A stretch of 64,000 bases of DNA from Ceratopteris richardii (taxonomy: Eukaryota > Streptophyta > Polypodiopsida > Polypodiales > Pteridaceae): assembly GCA_020310875.1 (NCBI GenBank), contig CM035417.1, forward strand, positions 103,538,647 to 103,602,646, given 5' to 3'. Position numbers and translations under genes: made by a program. Below are positions 24,034 through 35,411 of the stretch, one piece after another. The notes under the pieces were generated by a model. It saw only the letters and a program-made list of their open reading frames with translations, made no database searches and was not told where the DNA came from. Position 1 is the stretch's first letter; every line of letters starts with the position of its first letter.

Positions 24034-24717
24034 TGAAAGACAATAGTTACGCAATATAACACAAGAGCAATAGCAGAGAAGATAACAGATATAGGAGAAT
24101 CTCAACAATTTTCTACTAGCAGCAAGTACAAAGATGATGGCGTTGTCCACCCGTGCGCTCTCAAGGTAGAGCTTAAATGGTGATCTAGACAACTCTAGAT
24201 AGGGAGATACAAGGTAGAGGTATGCTGGCTCAACTCAGTATCTTAGGAAGTGCAGAAGTCATGTATATATAGGATCATGGGTGGCCTGCCATGGACGGCT
24301 ATACATGGGCGGTAGAGCGTGGGCGGCCACCGCCCGCGTAATTGCCATACACGGCTTAGACTGGTTGAACCGACCTAACAAATATAAATGATTTCTGACT
24401 CCGACAGGGAATATTCCATGGAATATTCCCTTTACCGTCGCGCTGGGGGCGCTGCCCCCGGACCCCCACCAGGGGGCCCGCTGGCCCCCTTGGACCCCCC
24501 AGCCGGGGCTGCTCACCGCTGCCCCGGACCCCACAATTGGGGACCCTGGTAACTCCCTTTCCTTATAATATCTTACATGGTCCAATATGACCTTCATCCA
24601 ACATTCAAGTTGGGATTCCCATCAATTGGGTAATGCACGCTTGGCTTCTCCTCATAAAGGGGGCCTTACAAAATGTGCATACAATCATGAGGGGTAGACA
24701 TTGATCATATACTAACA
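24034..24717 (-). repeat. Cop-1 5' LTR with promoter
   Basis: 684 bp, no difference from the 3' LTR found by eye. On the element strand TATATATA at 24264-24271 is the best TATA box; transcription would run leftward into the primer site and the ORF. Confidence 0.95.
24264..24271 (-). promoter_or_regulatory. Cop-1 LTR TATA box
   Basis: TATATATA in the 5' LTR, about 230 bp before the LTR end on the element strand, a normal position for a copia promoter. Confidence 0.6.
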
Positions 24718-24722
24718 GACAT
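24718..24722. repeat. Target-site duplication of Cop-1, right copy
   Basis: GACAT matches the left flank at 19151-19155. Removing the element and one copy rejoins the LINE sequence. Confidence 0.95.
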
Positions 24723-25560
24723 ATCCCTCTCTATCAAACAGATAAAATAAAACCATTAGCAACTGCAAGACAAGTAAATCTCCTACCTTAGATGGCATTC
24801 CTAAGAAATTCTACATGGAACTTAAACACTTTCTATAGCCTTATCTCGTCTTGGCATGACGAGAAGTTATTATATTATGTATTATCCCTATTGAGGTGAA
24901 TGCTGGATTTCATTAAGTTGATCTACAAAAATAATACAAAGAATGAGATAAATAATTTTAGACCTTTTACCTCTTTAGCTTCTATTTTATGATTTTTCGC
25001 ATCTTCCCTAGCAAGGATGATCAATCCCATAATGAACCAAATTATCTTGAAAGAACAAAGGGCATCATAAAGGGTGGATTTGTTCTTTATAATATAACTT
25101 CTCTTGGGATGGGAATAGATGTTGTTAAGGAAACCAAAGAGGATTGCTATTTTTCCAAGATTGACTTTGATAGGTCCTATGATATAATTGAGTGGGATCT
25201 CATTCTTCAATATTTTATGCGAGTGAAAAAAACTCAGAAGAGGTAGAGTTACAAATTTCATTGCAATTCTAGTTCAAAAAATTAATGAGCCTCTTCAAAT
25301 GAGAGATCCTTTATACATAAACAAGGAGAACCAGCCCCATGTCGACCCAAAATATGTTTAGGTTATAAAAATAAGAGGTTCCAATTCTCAAAATATTATG
25401 AAATTAAATCCCTAGCCCACCACATGCTCAAGGATACCTTGGCTTATACAAAACTAGAGTTTGAAATCCAAAACTTATATCTACATATAGATTTGGGAAT
25501 GCTTTCTAATGACTTAACCTTATTACACATATCAATCCCGATCATTTTATGGGAAGTTCC
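24723..25560 (+). pseudogene. LINE relic, 3' portion (reverse transcriptase)
   Basis: Continuation of the LINE after the Cop-1 insertion. Translations in shifting frames give DGIPKKFYMELKHFL, then NNFRPFTSLAS, then in the open frame 24989-25246 GIIKGGFVLYNITSLGMGIDVVKETKEDC and FSKIDFDRSYDIIEWDLI. These match RT blocks of plant L1-type elements (GFIKGR.I.DNI and LDFEKAYD, whose Asp is catalytic). The downstream YADD block was not found, and the coding trace fades after about 25560. There is no clear poly-A tail. Confidence 0.75.
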
Positions 25561-26340
25561 TAGCTGAATTTGAGTATTCCATAAGGCCCTTAGGTACCCG
25601 TACTTCCTTATTTTCTGTTTTTGCTAATGCCAATTTCCTTGGAATCCATGTGTAATGGATGTTGTTTGATGATGAAGTTGCAATAAATATTCTCACTGAA
25701 GGTCATGTTGATATCTCATTTCATACGCTTGGTCTTGTTGAAGAAATTTGTGTCCCCTTGGCTACCCATATTTGATTTTCTCTAGATTGGAAAGTTGATG
25801 CCCCTAGTCTTCGGTGTTGTTGAAATGAATGGTTATTTAGAGTAGATGGTTTTATCACCTCTTTGATGAATGATTCCTCACAATTTAGCTCTGATAATGC
25901 AAGAGATGATCAAAACTCACATGAAGAGGAATCCCTAGAGGTTTTTTTATACCAGATGATGATGATGAAGATCAACAAGTCATCTCACACATAATTTTTA
26001 GAGCTGAGATATTCTTCAACAGGGACTAACCTTTTGCATGGGTAAGATGCAGAAATATCTAATTAGCATCCCAAAAGGCATTGTAGGTGGGAGAAGGATA
26101 GCTAGAGGCCTGAAGGACTTGTGTAGTTATTGTGATAGACATCACCACGTGCCATGGGAATAAGTGGGGACCACTGACACATTCAAAATGGAAATGGACA
26201 ATTGTAGGGGATCAGAGGGTTCTCGGTGGTTGGAACTAGAATCATTGAAATGTAGGCTTGTCCAAATCTAGAAGGTACCATGAGACTCTGAATTGCTTGG
26301 CCACCCTAATGGTTGAGTAGTACTGCAATCACACGATACG
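25561..26340. other. Unassigned AT-rich DNA
   Basis: No ORF, repeat or recognisable element protein on either strand. It may be the LINE 3' end or flanking degraded repeat. Confidence 0.4.
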
Positions 26341-26354
26341 AGACTTTAAAGCAC

Positions 26355-26435
26355 CATAGTTGGTAGTAAGTTAAAGCCTTATATTCTGCATTCCAAACAC
26401 CTTTGTTCCACGACACTATGTGAGTTGCACTGATG
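26355..26435 (-). repeat. Short conserved block shared with 43100-43180
   Basis: GTTAAAGCCTTATATTCTGC and TTCCACGACACTATGTGAGTTGCAC here match GTAACTTAAAGCCTTCTATGCC and TTTCACGACACTACCCGAGTTGCAC at 43108-43172, about 65 bp aligned with mismatches. One copy lies downstream of a gypsy integrase tail and the other upstream of a gypsy gag, so it may belong to an LTR or leader of related elements. Confidence 0.55.
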
Positions 26436-26639
26436 CCCATCACCAAAGATCATTGCTCCCTAGAGCAAAATAAACAAGGTTCAGGGATCAAAGAGAAAGG
26501 GGAAAAGGAGATTCCTACCTATATGCAAGGATCCAAAGAAGGGAGATCAATGGGGATTTATTCCGTAGTCAACATAAAGTATCTTAGTTATACAAAATGT
26601 TAAGGCAAACCAAAATGTGCTATATACAAAGATGGTGTC

Positions 26640-26850
26640 CATAGCAATCTAAGTGTGATATAATTTGAGCCTAGATACATTCATAAGTGGTAAGGGCTCA
26701 TCTCTCAATGTGGCAATGCAAGCTACTCCTTGACTCAATAAGTTGATGACTTTGTATGGTCCTTCCTAGATTGGAGTAAACTTAGCACTGAGATCTAAGC
26801 AATATATTGACACGAAAAAGTGCGCGTCTCTGAGAGGTCTACTTGCAAAC
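26640..26850 (-). pseudogene. Gypsy integrase C-terminal relic
   Basis: On the minus strand the translation gives LDLSAKFTPIWEGPYKVINL followed by LSQGVACIATLRDEPLPLMN and VSRLKLYHT. WEGPYKV is the GPY/F module that ends gypsy integrases, and the LPLMNVSRLKLY tail is typical of the polyprotein end. Only about 70 codons are left. The rest was presumably replaced by the Cop-2 LTR that lies immediately upstream. Family unknown. Confidence 0.7.
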
Positions 26851-26899
26851 TTTACATACACATGTTCCTATTGATCATACTCATAGCATGAAAACAATT

Positions 26900-27321
26900 A
26901 GGCCATGAAACTTTGAATATAGCTTCATTAGCTTCTAGATTAGATGTGTACAAAATATTTCCTGAACCACATGATCAAGCTCAGAGAAATCAGAGAAAAC
27001 TGCGTCGCTAATTTTTGAAGATGACTCTCTACGCATCTACCTTATTGACACTTGGCTTCTAATGACTCTCTCACTCATTTCTTTACATCATTGACTTATA
27101 TACATATGTTTCTAGACTTATCCCTCTTGCATTACTCCCTATCATCCTAAGGATCACCTATACTCATAGTACAAGAATTTCCACCTGTAACGTACATATG
27201 TATACAAGCTACGATTCTGAAATCTCTTCACTTTCTCAAATGACTTCTTTCACTTCAATCTGACCATTAACTTGCTTCAAGCTCTTTGTAATCATCAATT
27301 TGAGATTTTTTTGTTTCAACA
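26900..27321 (-). repeat. Cop-2 3' LTR (left edge approximate)
   Basis: It begins on the minus strand with TGTTGAAACAAAAAAATC at 27321, directly after the polypurine tract. A TATATAAG-like word lies near 27100. The left end is one of several TG positions around 26889-26972; I cannot fix it because the 5' LTR is missing. Confidence 0.55.
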
Positions 27322-27333
27322 GCTCCCCCTCAA
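27322..27333 (-). promoter_or_regulatory. Cop-2 polypurine tract
   Basis: TTGAGGGGGAGC on the minus strand immediately before the TGTTGAAAC LTR start. Confidence 0.8.
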
Positions 27334-28834
27334 TCACTAATTGTGATTATTCCATTCTTCTTTACTCCTACCATCTCTTTGAACCTCTGTAGCTTAGGTC
27401 CATCTAAGCTTTTTGTCAACATATCTCCAACTTGCTCTTTTGTTGGAGTATACAATACTTCAATCCCTTTATCAAGTACCTTTTCCCTCAAGAAATGATA
27501 TTGAATCTCTATGTGCTTAGTCCTGGCATGAAAAATAGGATTAGCTGCCAAATATAATGAACTCATATTGTCACCGAAAATAATTGGAGTACTCTAATTA
27601 GTTCCAAAACTCTTCAACAAGGTCTTTAACCATATCACTTCTTTTGCAACCTCTACCATTCCTTTATACTCAGCTTCTGTGGATGACAAAGCAACTGTAT
27701 GTTGCTTCTTTGAGCACCAAGAAACTAATTTATCTCCAATATAATAGAGATAACCATGAGTAGATCTTCTATCATCTGAATCACCTGCCCAATCTGCATC
27801 ACTAAACACTTTGATTCTTGTATCAGAAGTAAATCCATAATACAAACCTTCACTCAGAGTTTCCTTGATATATTTGAGTACCCTTTGAGCTGCAATCCAA
27901 TGAGTCTTCTTTGGACAATGCATAAATTGTGATAACACACCTACTGCATATGATAGGTTTGGTCTTGTCAAGGTAGCATAGATTAAACTACGTACCAAAC
28001 TGTTATATTTCTTCATATCATTAAATTCTTCACCTCCATATCTGCTCAATTTATGATTTACCTCCAATGGTGTGATTGAAGGCTTGCAGTCCTCCATGTT
28101 GAACTTGACCAGAAGATTCTTCAAGTATCTCTCTTGTGTAACATATACTTCATGTTGATTATACACAATCTGCATTCCTAAGAAATAAGATAAGTTTCCC
28201 AAATCACTTATCTTAAACTCCTTCTCTATTTGTTTCTTAAACTCCTTGATTCCTTGAGCATATGTACCTGTGACAATAATATCATCAACATAAATACACA
28301 TGTATATATATCCATTTTCACTTGCCTTCACTAGCAAGCTACTATCTGCCTTTGATGCTTGATATCCACATTCATTCAAGAACTTAACAAGTCTATGATT
28401 CCATGCTCCTGGAGCGTGCTTCAAACCATACAAAGCTCTCTTGAGCTTACACACATAATCTGATCCAATTCAATCCATGAAACCTTCTGGTTGTTCCATG
28501 TACACTTCATCTACAATGTATCCATTTAGAAATGCATTCTTCACATCTAATTGTGATAACTTCCATCCGTTACAAGTAGCAATAGCAATTAGAGATCTAA
28601 TTGTAGACATCTAGCAACTGGACTAAAGGTTTCATCATAATCTACCCCATAAATTTGGGCATAATCTTTAACCATAAGTCTAGCCTTGTATCTAGACACT
28701 TTTCCATCTGCAAAACTTTTTGTTTTGTGCACCCACTTACATCCAATGACCTTCTGATTCTTTGGTCTTGGCACCAATTCCCATGTTTCATTTTCAAGTA
28801 GAGCATCATACTCTTCTTGCATTGCTTTCCCCAA
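27330..28834 (-). pseudogene. Cop-2 reverse transcriptase and RNase H
   Basis: Three frame pieces: 28589-28834 (RT start: MQEEYDALLENETWELVPRP, KVIGCKWVHKTK, ARLMVKDYAQIYGVDYDETF), 27594-28454 (ALYGLKHAPGAWNHRL, catalytic CIYVDDIIVTG, and the RNase H VFSDADWAGDSDDRRSTHG and [11 protein letters not shown]), and 27330-27566 after a stop ([19 protein letters not shown] to the C-terminus). YVDD and the RNase H acidic residues are intact, but a frameshift near 28600 and stops at 28469 and 27594 break the protein. The sequence is otherwise well kept, so decay is moderate. Confidence 0.93.
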
Positions 28835-30489
28835 ATCTGTTTACCTTTAGCTTCTTCATATGTGATTGGATCCTCTTCTGTCTTCACAATGTAAGCATAA
28901 TCTTTTGTTGTTAAGAAAGATGTATCATAGCTATACCTGATAGGCTCTTTTCTTTCTCTCAAAGATCTTCTGACCTCTACACTTCTTGAAGTCTCAGCCA
29001 CATTTGATTTTGGATCAAATCTTGGCCCATCTTCAACATTTCCCTACAAATTACTTTTACAATCAACATCATCAATATATTCTTCATACACCCTTAATTT
29101 TGTCTTCCCTTTCCTTTGTATTTCTTCAACATCTGCATAATCATTTGTTGACCTCGTATACCATGTGCTTTGCTCATCAATTGTGACATCTTTTGTAACA
29201 AGAAATTGCTTTGTGGATGGACTCCACAATCTGTAACCCATCTGTCTATCATCATGCCCAATAAACACATACTTTTCTACTTTGGGTTCTAGCTTATGTC
29301 TTAATTGTGAAGGAACATAAGCATATGCTAAACATCCAAATACCTTACAATGATCAAGAGTAGGTTTCTTACCCCACCATGCTTCATAAGGTGTTTTTCC
29401 ATCCAAAGCTTTACAAGGTAACCTATTCACAAGGTATGTTGCAGTGTTGATAGCTTCTGCCCATAAATAGTTTGGACACTTCTTCTCTTTCATCACTGCT
29501 CTTGCAAACTCTACAAGAGTTCTATTTCTTCTTTCTACAACTCCATTTTGTTGAGGAGAGTACATGCAAGTTACTTCTCTTTTTATACCTGCATTCCACA
29601 AATAATCATCAAACGCTTTAGAGAAATACTCTTCCCCTCCATCTGATCTCAACCTCTTGAGCTTTTGTCTTGTAATCCTTTCTGCATAAGCATGATAATG
29701 CTTGAATGTCTTAAATACTTCTGACTTTTCCTTGATTACATATAAAGTAATCCATCTGGTTGCATAATCAACAAACAACACATAATATATGGATCCATTT
29801 ATGCTATAGTCCCTTGAAGGACCCCACACATCTGTATGAACCAGCTCAAGCATATTTGAATACTTGTACCCTGATTTATTGTATGAACTTTTGTGTCCTT
29901 TACCTGATTGACAAGCTTCACACTTGTACACCATGTGTTGACCTTCAACATTTGGCAATCCAAGCACCACATCATTCTTTGACATTTCCTTTATGGCTCT
30001 CTCATTGAAATGGCCTAGCCTTTTATGCCATAGGTCTAACTCAGACATCTTTTGACTTCCATAAGTAAATAATGCATGTCCCACATGACCTTGGACCTTG
30101 AGAGTAAACAACCTTCCTTCCTTTTTACCTGCAATGATATTTCTATATCCCTGATTTGGATCTTGCACATAAACACCATCATTTGTGAATCTAACTTCAT
30201 ATCCCTTCTCCACAATTTTTCCTACACTTATCAAGTTTTTAGGAATAGTAGGAACATAAAGTACCTTGCTCAAGAGTGTGTTTCGACTCTTTGTCTTCAC
30301 TGATCCAATGCTCTCCACTTTATGCTTGGTGTTATCTCCTGTTTGAATTGTATGTCCATTCACCTTTGCTTCCATATCATTCATCAATGATATATTTCCA
30401 CTCAGATGATTGCTACATCTTGAGTCAATATAGAACACCCTTTGGTCTTCTCCTACTGCTTCATGAGTTGCATTCAAGATGAGAGTCAT
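28642..30489 (-). pseudogene. Cop-2 protease and integrase
   Basis: The frame 29044-30489 (481 codons) opens with the protease site FYIDSRCSNHLSG at residues 20-32, where the catalytic D-S-G reads D-S-R, which should abolish cleavage. Then come the integrase HHCC module (HKRLGHFNERAIKEM, CEACQSGKGHK), catalytic D (LVHTDVWGP), D (RSDGGEEY) and E ([11 protein letters not shown]), and the C-terminal GCLAYAYVPSQLRHKLEPK block. A stop at 29044 is followed by 28642-29001, the acidic linker to RT (RSLRERKEPIRYSYDTSF). The DDE core is complete. Confidence 0.93.
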
Positions 30490-30504
30490 GTCATCTTTTT
30501 TATC

Positions 30505-30977
30505 TCATGCATAATTATAATAATTGTTGTTGTAGGACTGAGATTGAAAACTTCTTCCACCTCCTCTAGCATATGATGTCCTACCGCCTCTTATGAAGTT
30601 GCCTCTTTGGTTTTTGCCTCCTCTACCTCTTTGATTGAAGCTCTGGTTATTACTTCCACCATTTTGATTGTTATACCAACAATCATTTGCCAAATGATTT
30701 GTTCTGCCACAAATCCAACAAGCTTTAGTATTGTCTTTGTTCTTACCTCCTCTTCCTTTACCTCTAAAGTTCATCTTTCCTTTTGTGAAATTAGGTTGAC
30801 TTGAAGTTCCTTCATCATCATAGACTGCTTCCCTTTTCCATTCTTTTTCTTGTCCTTGGAGTACATATCTTGACTTTCACTCCTATCATTGTCTCCCTTA
30901 ATGTCCTGCTCAAAAGTTAGCATGTGTCCGTTTTTTGTTACCCTTTGGAGTTTTCCTCTCCAATCATTATAACACAA
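30505..30977 (-). pseudogene. Cop-2 gag C-terminal part with zinc knuckle
   Basis: 30505-30774 encodes a Gly/Arg/Asn-rich nucleocapsid with one CX2CX4HX4C knuckle (CWICGRTNHLANDC) at about residues 19-32. 30771-30977 in another frame is a basic, Lys-rich stretch that continues gag upstream. The N-terminal capsid and the start are missing. No primer site (complement GCTCTGATACCA) is found to the right, so the element is truncated at its 5' end. Confidence 0.75.
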
Positions 30978-31661
30978 AGGATCAACTACACATCTTTAAA
31001 TTGTTTTCTGAGAAATTTATGAAGGAGGGAAATATCTAGGGTTTTGATTATCTTGAGTTCCACAACAGCATTTTCAATGATCTTTGTGCCTAAAGTATGC
31101 CATTTTCATAGTAGAATAGAAAAATGAAGTCAAATTTCAAAAACAATACCTGTATCACACAGATGAGACAATCGCGATTTTGTAAAAATTGAGAATTTCC
31201 AATTCCAACTTTGTTCTTCTACACTTTCTTACTCAATACATTGAAAATCATCCATCTTCATTCATCTCACTCAGAAATACAAAAGAAAAGCTTACAAATT
31301 CCATGGATTACACAATGATAAGACTCAACAAATCAAAAGAAAGATCATTAAAGGAGAAAACACGATTTTCTGTAGGAAAGCTCTCACATTACTTGGATAG
31401 CATCAAAATAATACAACCAACCTCTTCATAATAGAAGAAATTATCTTTTATACTTTTTCAAGTGTCCCTTTTCACACTTGAATTTTGGTCCTTTTCACCT
31501 TCTATTCTAAAAATATGCTATGTAAGAGCTTCCAAAAATTCTAGGAAAAATACATATTTTACAGGAGCTCCAAACAAAATGCTTCTTCTAACATTATTTC
31601 CCTCCTAAACTTTTTGGCTCATGACAAAAAATATTCTTCAGAAAAGTAATGAGAGCTTCCT
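30978..31661. other. Unassigned junction between Cop-2 and Gyp-C1
   Basis: AT-rich and stop-filled on the minus strand. It includes CAATCGCGATTTTG at about 31172, the same ATCGCGAT word seen in Gyp-C leaders. It could hold the 3' untranslated end of Gyp-C1. No LTR ends or polypurine tract could be fixed. Confidence 0.35.
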
Positions 31662-33010
31662 TTATTTCTTCTTTCTTTGATAAACCTGACATAACAAGTC
31701 ATGGCTCTTTCTTTTTGTAATGTTCAAATTGTTCACCATTTCAAGCAAAGCTTTCCTCCATTGTATTGTTGCCTCTGCTTTGTCTATCACATCCTTCTTC
31801 AAGTATTCTGTATAAGCAGCTTCATATGCAGTGAGTCTTGATTTGGTGACTACTGATAAATTCCCAAAAATTTCTGACTCCCTTTCAAAAAATCCATAGT
31901 CAAAGGCAACCTCAAAGATTTGAAGAAAATGGCTTCCCAAAAATACTATTCTGTTGTAATATGCCATTAAACAAATTCTATCTGGTGTTTCAATTAAGTC
32001 AAAGAGTAAAGCATCTGTAGTTGAGTTGAATCCAATATAATTGAGAGTTCTCACTTCTGTGTTTGTGAAGGTTTCTATACATGCTACCATAAGTTGCATC
32101 ACTCTTACTAATAAAATACAAGTTGGATCATTTACATCTTTGCATGCGGATATAATAATATGTATCAATCATATACTTCTTGGTTGGCCATGTTCCTGCT
32201 TTTGCTCCTGCTATTTTTGGAAAAGTCAGCCATTTTGCTGGAATCCGTCCTGCATTTCTTCTTTCCCAAAACACTGACCATTCTCTTCTTCTTGCTACTG
32301 GACAATAGGCTGGATTTATCTTTATCTGCAAAGGTGCCTCTTTCCAGATCTTCGTGCATTCCTTGTTGGCATCCAACCATCATTTCGGGTTAGCTTTTTC
32401 AAACAACTCCTTAGTGAAATTAATATCTTCTTCATATTCCAAATATCTGTTTGGTGGTAGTCCTACCCTTGCAATCTGATAATTTTTAATACTTTCCATA
32501 ATCATACAGAAAGGTATTCCTAACCCATCAGCTGCCCAATGATGTTGATCTGGGTTTACTCCTTTATTGAGAGCAAATTTTACAATCTGTTCTTCATACT
32601 CATTATGCATTTTCCTTATGAATTCCATTCTTGATTCCCTATCTATTAAAAGCCTTTGAACAAATTCATCTGAATATTCTTCAATAGCTTTGTCTCCTTG
32701 TTCATCAAAACTTTGAATTTTGTTATCTTCTCCTCCTTCATGTTCCTCTGCTTGTGGTCACTACCTATTCTTCAACCTATTTTTGTGAATCTTCCAAGTT
32801 TTTCTGTAACTTCTCCACCATCAACATTAATCCTTGATTCTGGGATATCAATAGCTCTTTCTCTGATTTCCATTCACTTCTTTCTTTTGCTATATCCAAA
32901 TGTAAATTGTTGTATCCTCTCATTGCACTAGCAGCATGCACACTAGCTTGCTTCTCCATTTCCTTGACTTCCTTCAATTCTGCTTGTAACCTTAGAATTT
33001 CTTTATTCAA
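31662..33010 (-). pseudogene. Gyp-C1 extra ORF, coiled coil and C-terminal domain
   Basis: 32777-33010 is a clear heptad-type coiled coil (EILRLQAELKEVKEMEKQAS). 32380-32628 has HHWAADGLGIPFCMIMESIK, then 32128-32376 has WSVFWERRNAGRIPAKWLTF, and 31662-32168 ends the reading with a helical domain (LLVRVMQLMVACIETFTNTE, FNSTTDALLFDLIETPDRIC). At least two frame changes occur in this part. The conserved-looking Trp, His and Gly residues suggest a once-selected fold, but I cannot name it. Confidence 0.45.
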
Positions 33011-33244
33011 CTCCTCCCTCTCATCCTGGGTTATTTGTGCAATCTATTTATGTCTTCATTAGCTTTGAACATAATCTGATTTGAGCTTTGAAGGGTTCCA
33101 AATCTTCCTTCCATTTTCTTTAATTCCATGTCTATTTTACTACTATGCTCCAACTGCTTAGCACATTTGTTCTCAAGAAATTGAATTTTATTCTAGCTCT
33201 GAACCTCTTGTTCTTCTAATGAAATTATTCTTTGAGACAAAATT

Positions 33245-34360
33245 TCATTTTTTTTCCTTGATGAACCTGATCTGATCTTCTGGCTGCTCCTTTTCTTTCT
33301 TTTGTTCTTTGATGATCATGCTACCTTTTACAAATTCTGACTCAGCCACCATTCCTGATATAATCATATTTCTGCTGGAGGGTCTGAATTGTTCTATGTT
33401 ACTCATAATGATTTTACATGCAGATCTGATATCCTTTGGTATCCTTTCAAGGCCAGTTCCTAACTCAATTTTCTTCACTTTTATCTGCTTTTCCTCTTTA
33501 TATTCATTTTTTTCTCCATCTTCTTCCTCATATTCTATAACCTGATTCTCTTCCTCTTCATAGCCTTTTTCTTCTTCCATCTCTTCTGCCATCTTTTCCC
33601 CAATTTCCTGTTGTTTTTCTTGAATGACCTGTCTCTCCTCTTCCTAAACTTTGTTTCCTTGGATTGAAATTGAGTCAGTCTCTACTGAGTTCTTTATCTG
33701 ATCATTCAATTGCTGCTCCTTTTGTTCCACCTCCTGCTCATCTATGTCCATAAGGTCTAATTCTTCTTCCTTTTCCTGATTACCTATATGTGTGGACTCT
33801 TCATTATGATTTAGATCAAAAAGTACTTCCTCTATATTCTGATTTATTTGTGTTTCTGTTTTCCCTTCTATATATTCCTTAGAATCTGTTCTTTCTGATC
33901 TTTCTGATAATGCAACCTTTTCTTCTTTTTTGCCTCCATCCTCTTGACTCTGCATTTGACTATATAATTGTGTTTTACTTTCTAGTCCTTGTTTTTCCTC
34001 ATATAGTTGATAATGAGGTTGTTGTGAGGTTTTTGTCCATATAGCTGGAAATCCTGTGTCTATTAGTCCACTGCTGAATTCTTTCCTTGCTTCAACCTCT
34101 TCTTCCCTCATTACTTCTTTACCTTTTAATATCCTGTTTTCCTCCCCAGGACTAACTTGTTTTGTTGATCCTTCACAGACCTGTATCCCTTTTGACTTTT
34201 GACTCAAATCTTCTTGTGTTTTGTTTTTTAGAGAAGCTTGTACAGTTGTTATTGGTGTGTTGGGTATTGAGAGATTTAAACTCTTGAGAAGAAAATTCTC
34301 TATATCACTTTCTGAATCTAATGAAAATTGTGAGGAACTAGCTATCCCTGGTTTGTCCAT
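33245..34360 (-). pseudogene. Gyp-C1 extra ORF, acidic middle segment
   Basis: 33644-34360 and 33245-33592 share one frame with a single TAG between them (33644-33646; reading on gives EEERQVIQEKQQEIGEKMAE). Composition is Glu/Gln/Lys/Ser-rich and probably disordered or coiled-coil. A more ordered island reads LGTGLERIPKDIRSACKIIM followed by SNIEQFRPSSRNMIISGMVA. No recognisable domain. Confidence 0.45.
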
Positions 34361-34470
34361 TTTGTGCTCTTCTACTGCAATTGCTTTCTCCTAATTCTTT
34401 TCTTGTGATGATAATTTTACTAACTCCTCCATCTGTGCATGTTCAACTGCCTTGCCCTTATTCTTTTTGG

Positions 34471-35411
34471 TTAACCTCTTTTGTGGACAGCCTTTTTCTG
34501 AACCTTCTTTTTTATCACAACTGTAGTTCTAGTTTCTGGAGGACCTTGTAATTCCCTAAAATAAGACAATAATTCCACTTCCTTTTTGACAAACACTTCT
34601 TCAATTTCTGTAGCCATCATTTGATCATGTAGTTCTTCATAATGTTCCACCTCTTCTTGTAGCCAATCAGTTGCTTTACATGAATATTCTTCCAACATTT
34701 TCTGGTACTGAGCTTCATAAATTGCCCTCTTATTATTTCCTTGAGTCAAAAATGAATAAATTTGTTCCTTGCTTGTTTGAGGTGGATGGGGTTCCTTTGA
34801 GGATTGAACTTCTGAGCTGCTTCATATTCCTCTTTTGTCACTTCTTCCTATTCTAAGACCACATTCCTTGGATCTAATCTTCTCTTCTTTACTAGAATTA
34901 CTTCTTCTGATACCTCTTTCCTTTTCCTTTCTGATCCTCTCATGCTTGTCTGGACTTTTGCTTCTCTTATAGACATTATCTTTGAAGAAATTTTAACTCC
35001 TAACATCAAACTCCTCAAATATTGAGCTTCTGGAGCCAATTTCAGCTGAACCTCCATACCTAAAACATAGCATATAGTTCTTGTTAAAAACTGTGCTCAA
35101 TTCATAAACTTCCTCTGTTCCCAATGCTTTGCTGCTTCCTTCAATTGGTCGTGAATGTAGGGAGTTACATCCATTACTCCAAAGGGTTTGGTCTTGTCCT
35201 TATTATTGAACATAATCAATGTTACTAGCTTATGCGGCATTGTATATCTAGGCAACTTTGGAAAACACAAATACTGAAGAAATATTCTGATGGCAGATTC
35301 TTCATTTTCCTTTCCTTTGAAATCCACAAACTTTGAATATCCAACATAGGTTGCTTTGTTCTTCTTGAAAAAACTGCAATCCAATTTTAGCTCCCATGGA
35401 ATAGAATTCAA
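34471..35411 (-). pseudogene. Gyp-C1 extra ORF, second segment
   Basis: 35097-35411 (LDCSFFKKNKATYVGYSKFV, FPKLPRYTMPHKLVTLIMFN) continues the globular part. After a stop the same frame gives 34848-35057, a basic stretch with KRKEVSEEVILVKKRR, a possible nuclear-localisation-type signal. 34471-34749 is helical and acidic with a basic end (KKKVQKKAVHKRG). No known motif. All pieces line up without long gaps, as expected for one decayed long ORF. Confidence 0.45.

Larger units (their letters stand above)
19156..24717 (-). mobile_element. Cop-1: intact Ty1/copia retrotransposon, recent insertion
   Basis: A complete 5562-bp element. Two 684-bp LTRs, identical as far as I can read, start TGTTAG and end TTTCA on the element strand. 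They are flanked by the 5-bp target duplication GACAT (19151-19155 and 24718-24722). The interior has a tRNA-Met primer site, one uninterrupted 1356-codon gag-pol ORF and a G-run polypurine tract touching the 3' LTR. Identical LTRs, target duplication and an open ORF together indicate a young and possibly autonomous copy. It sits inside the LINE relic, in the opposite orientation. Confidence 0.97.
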
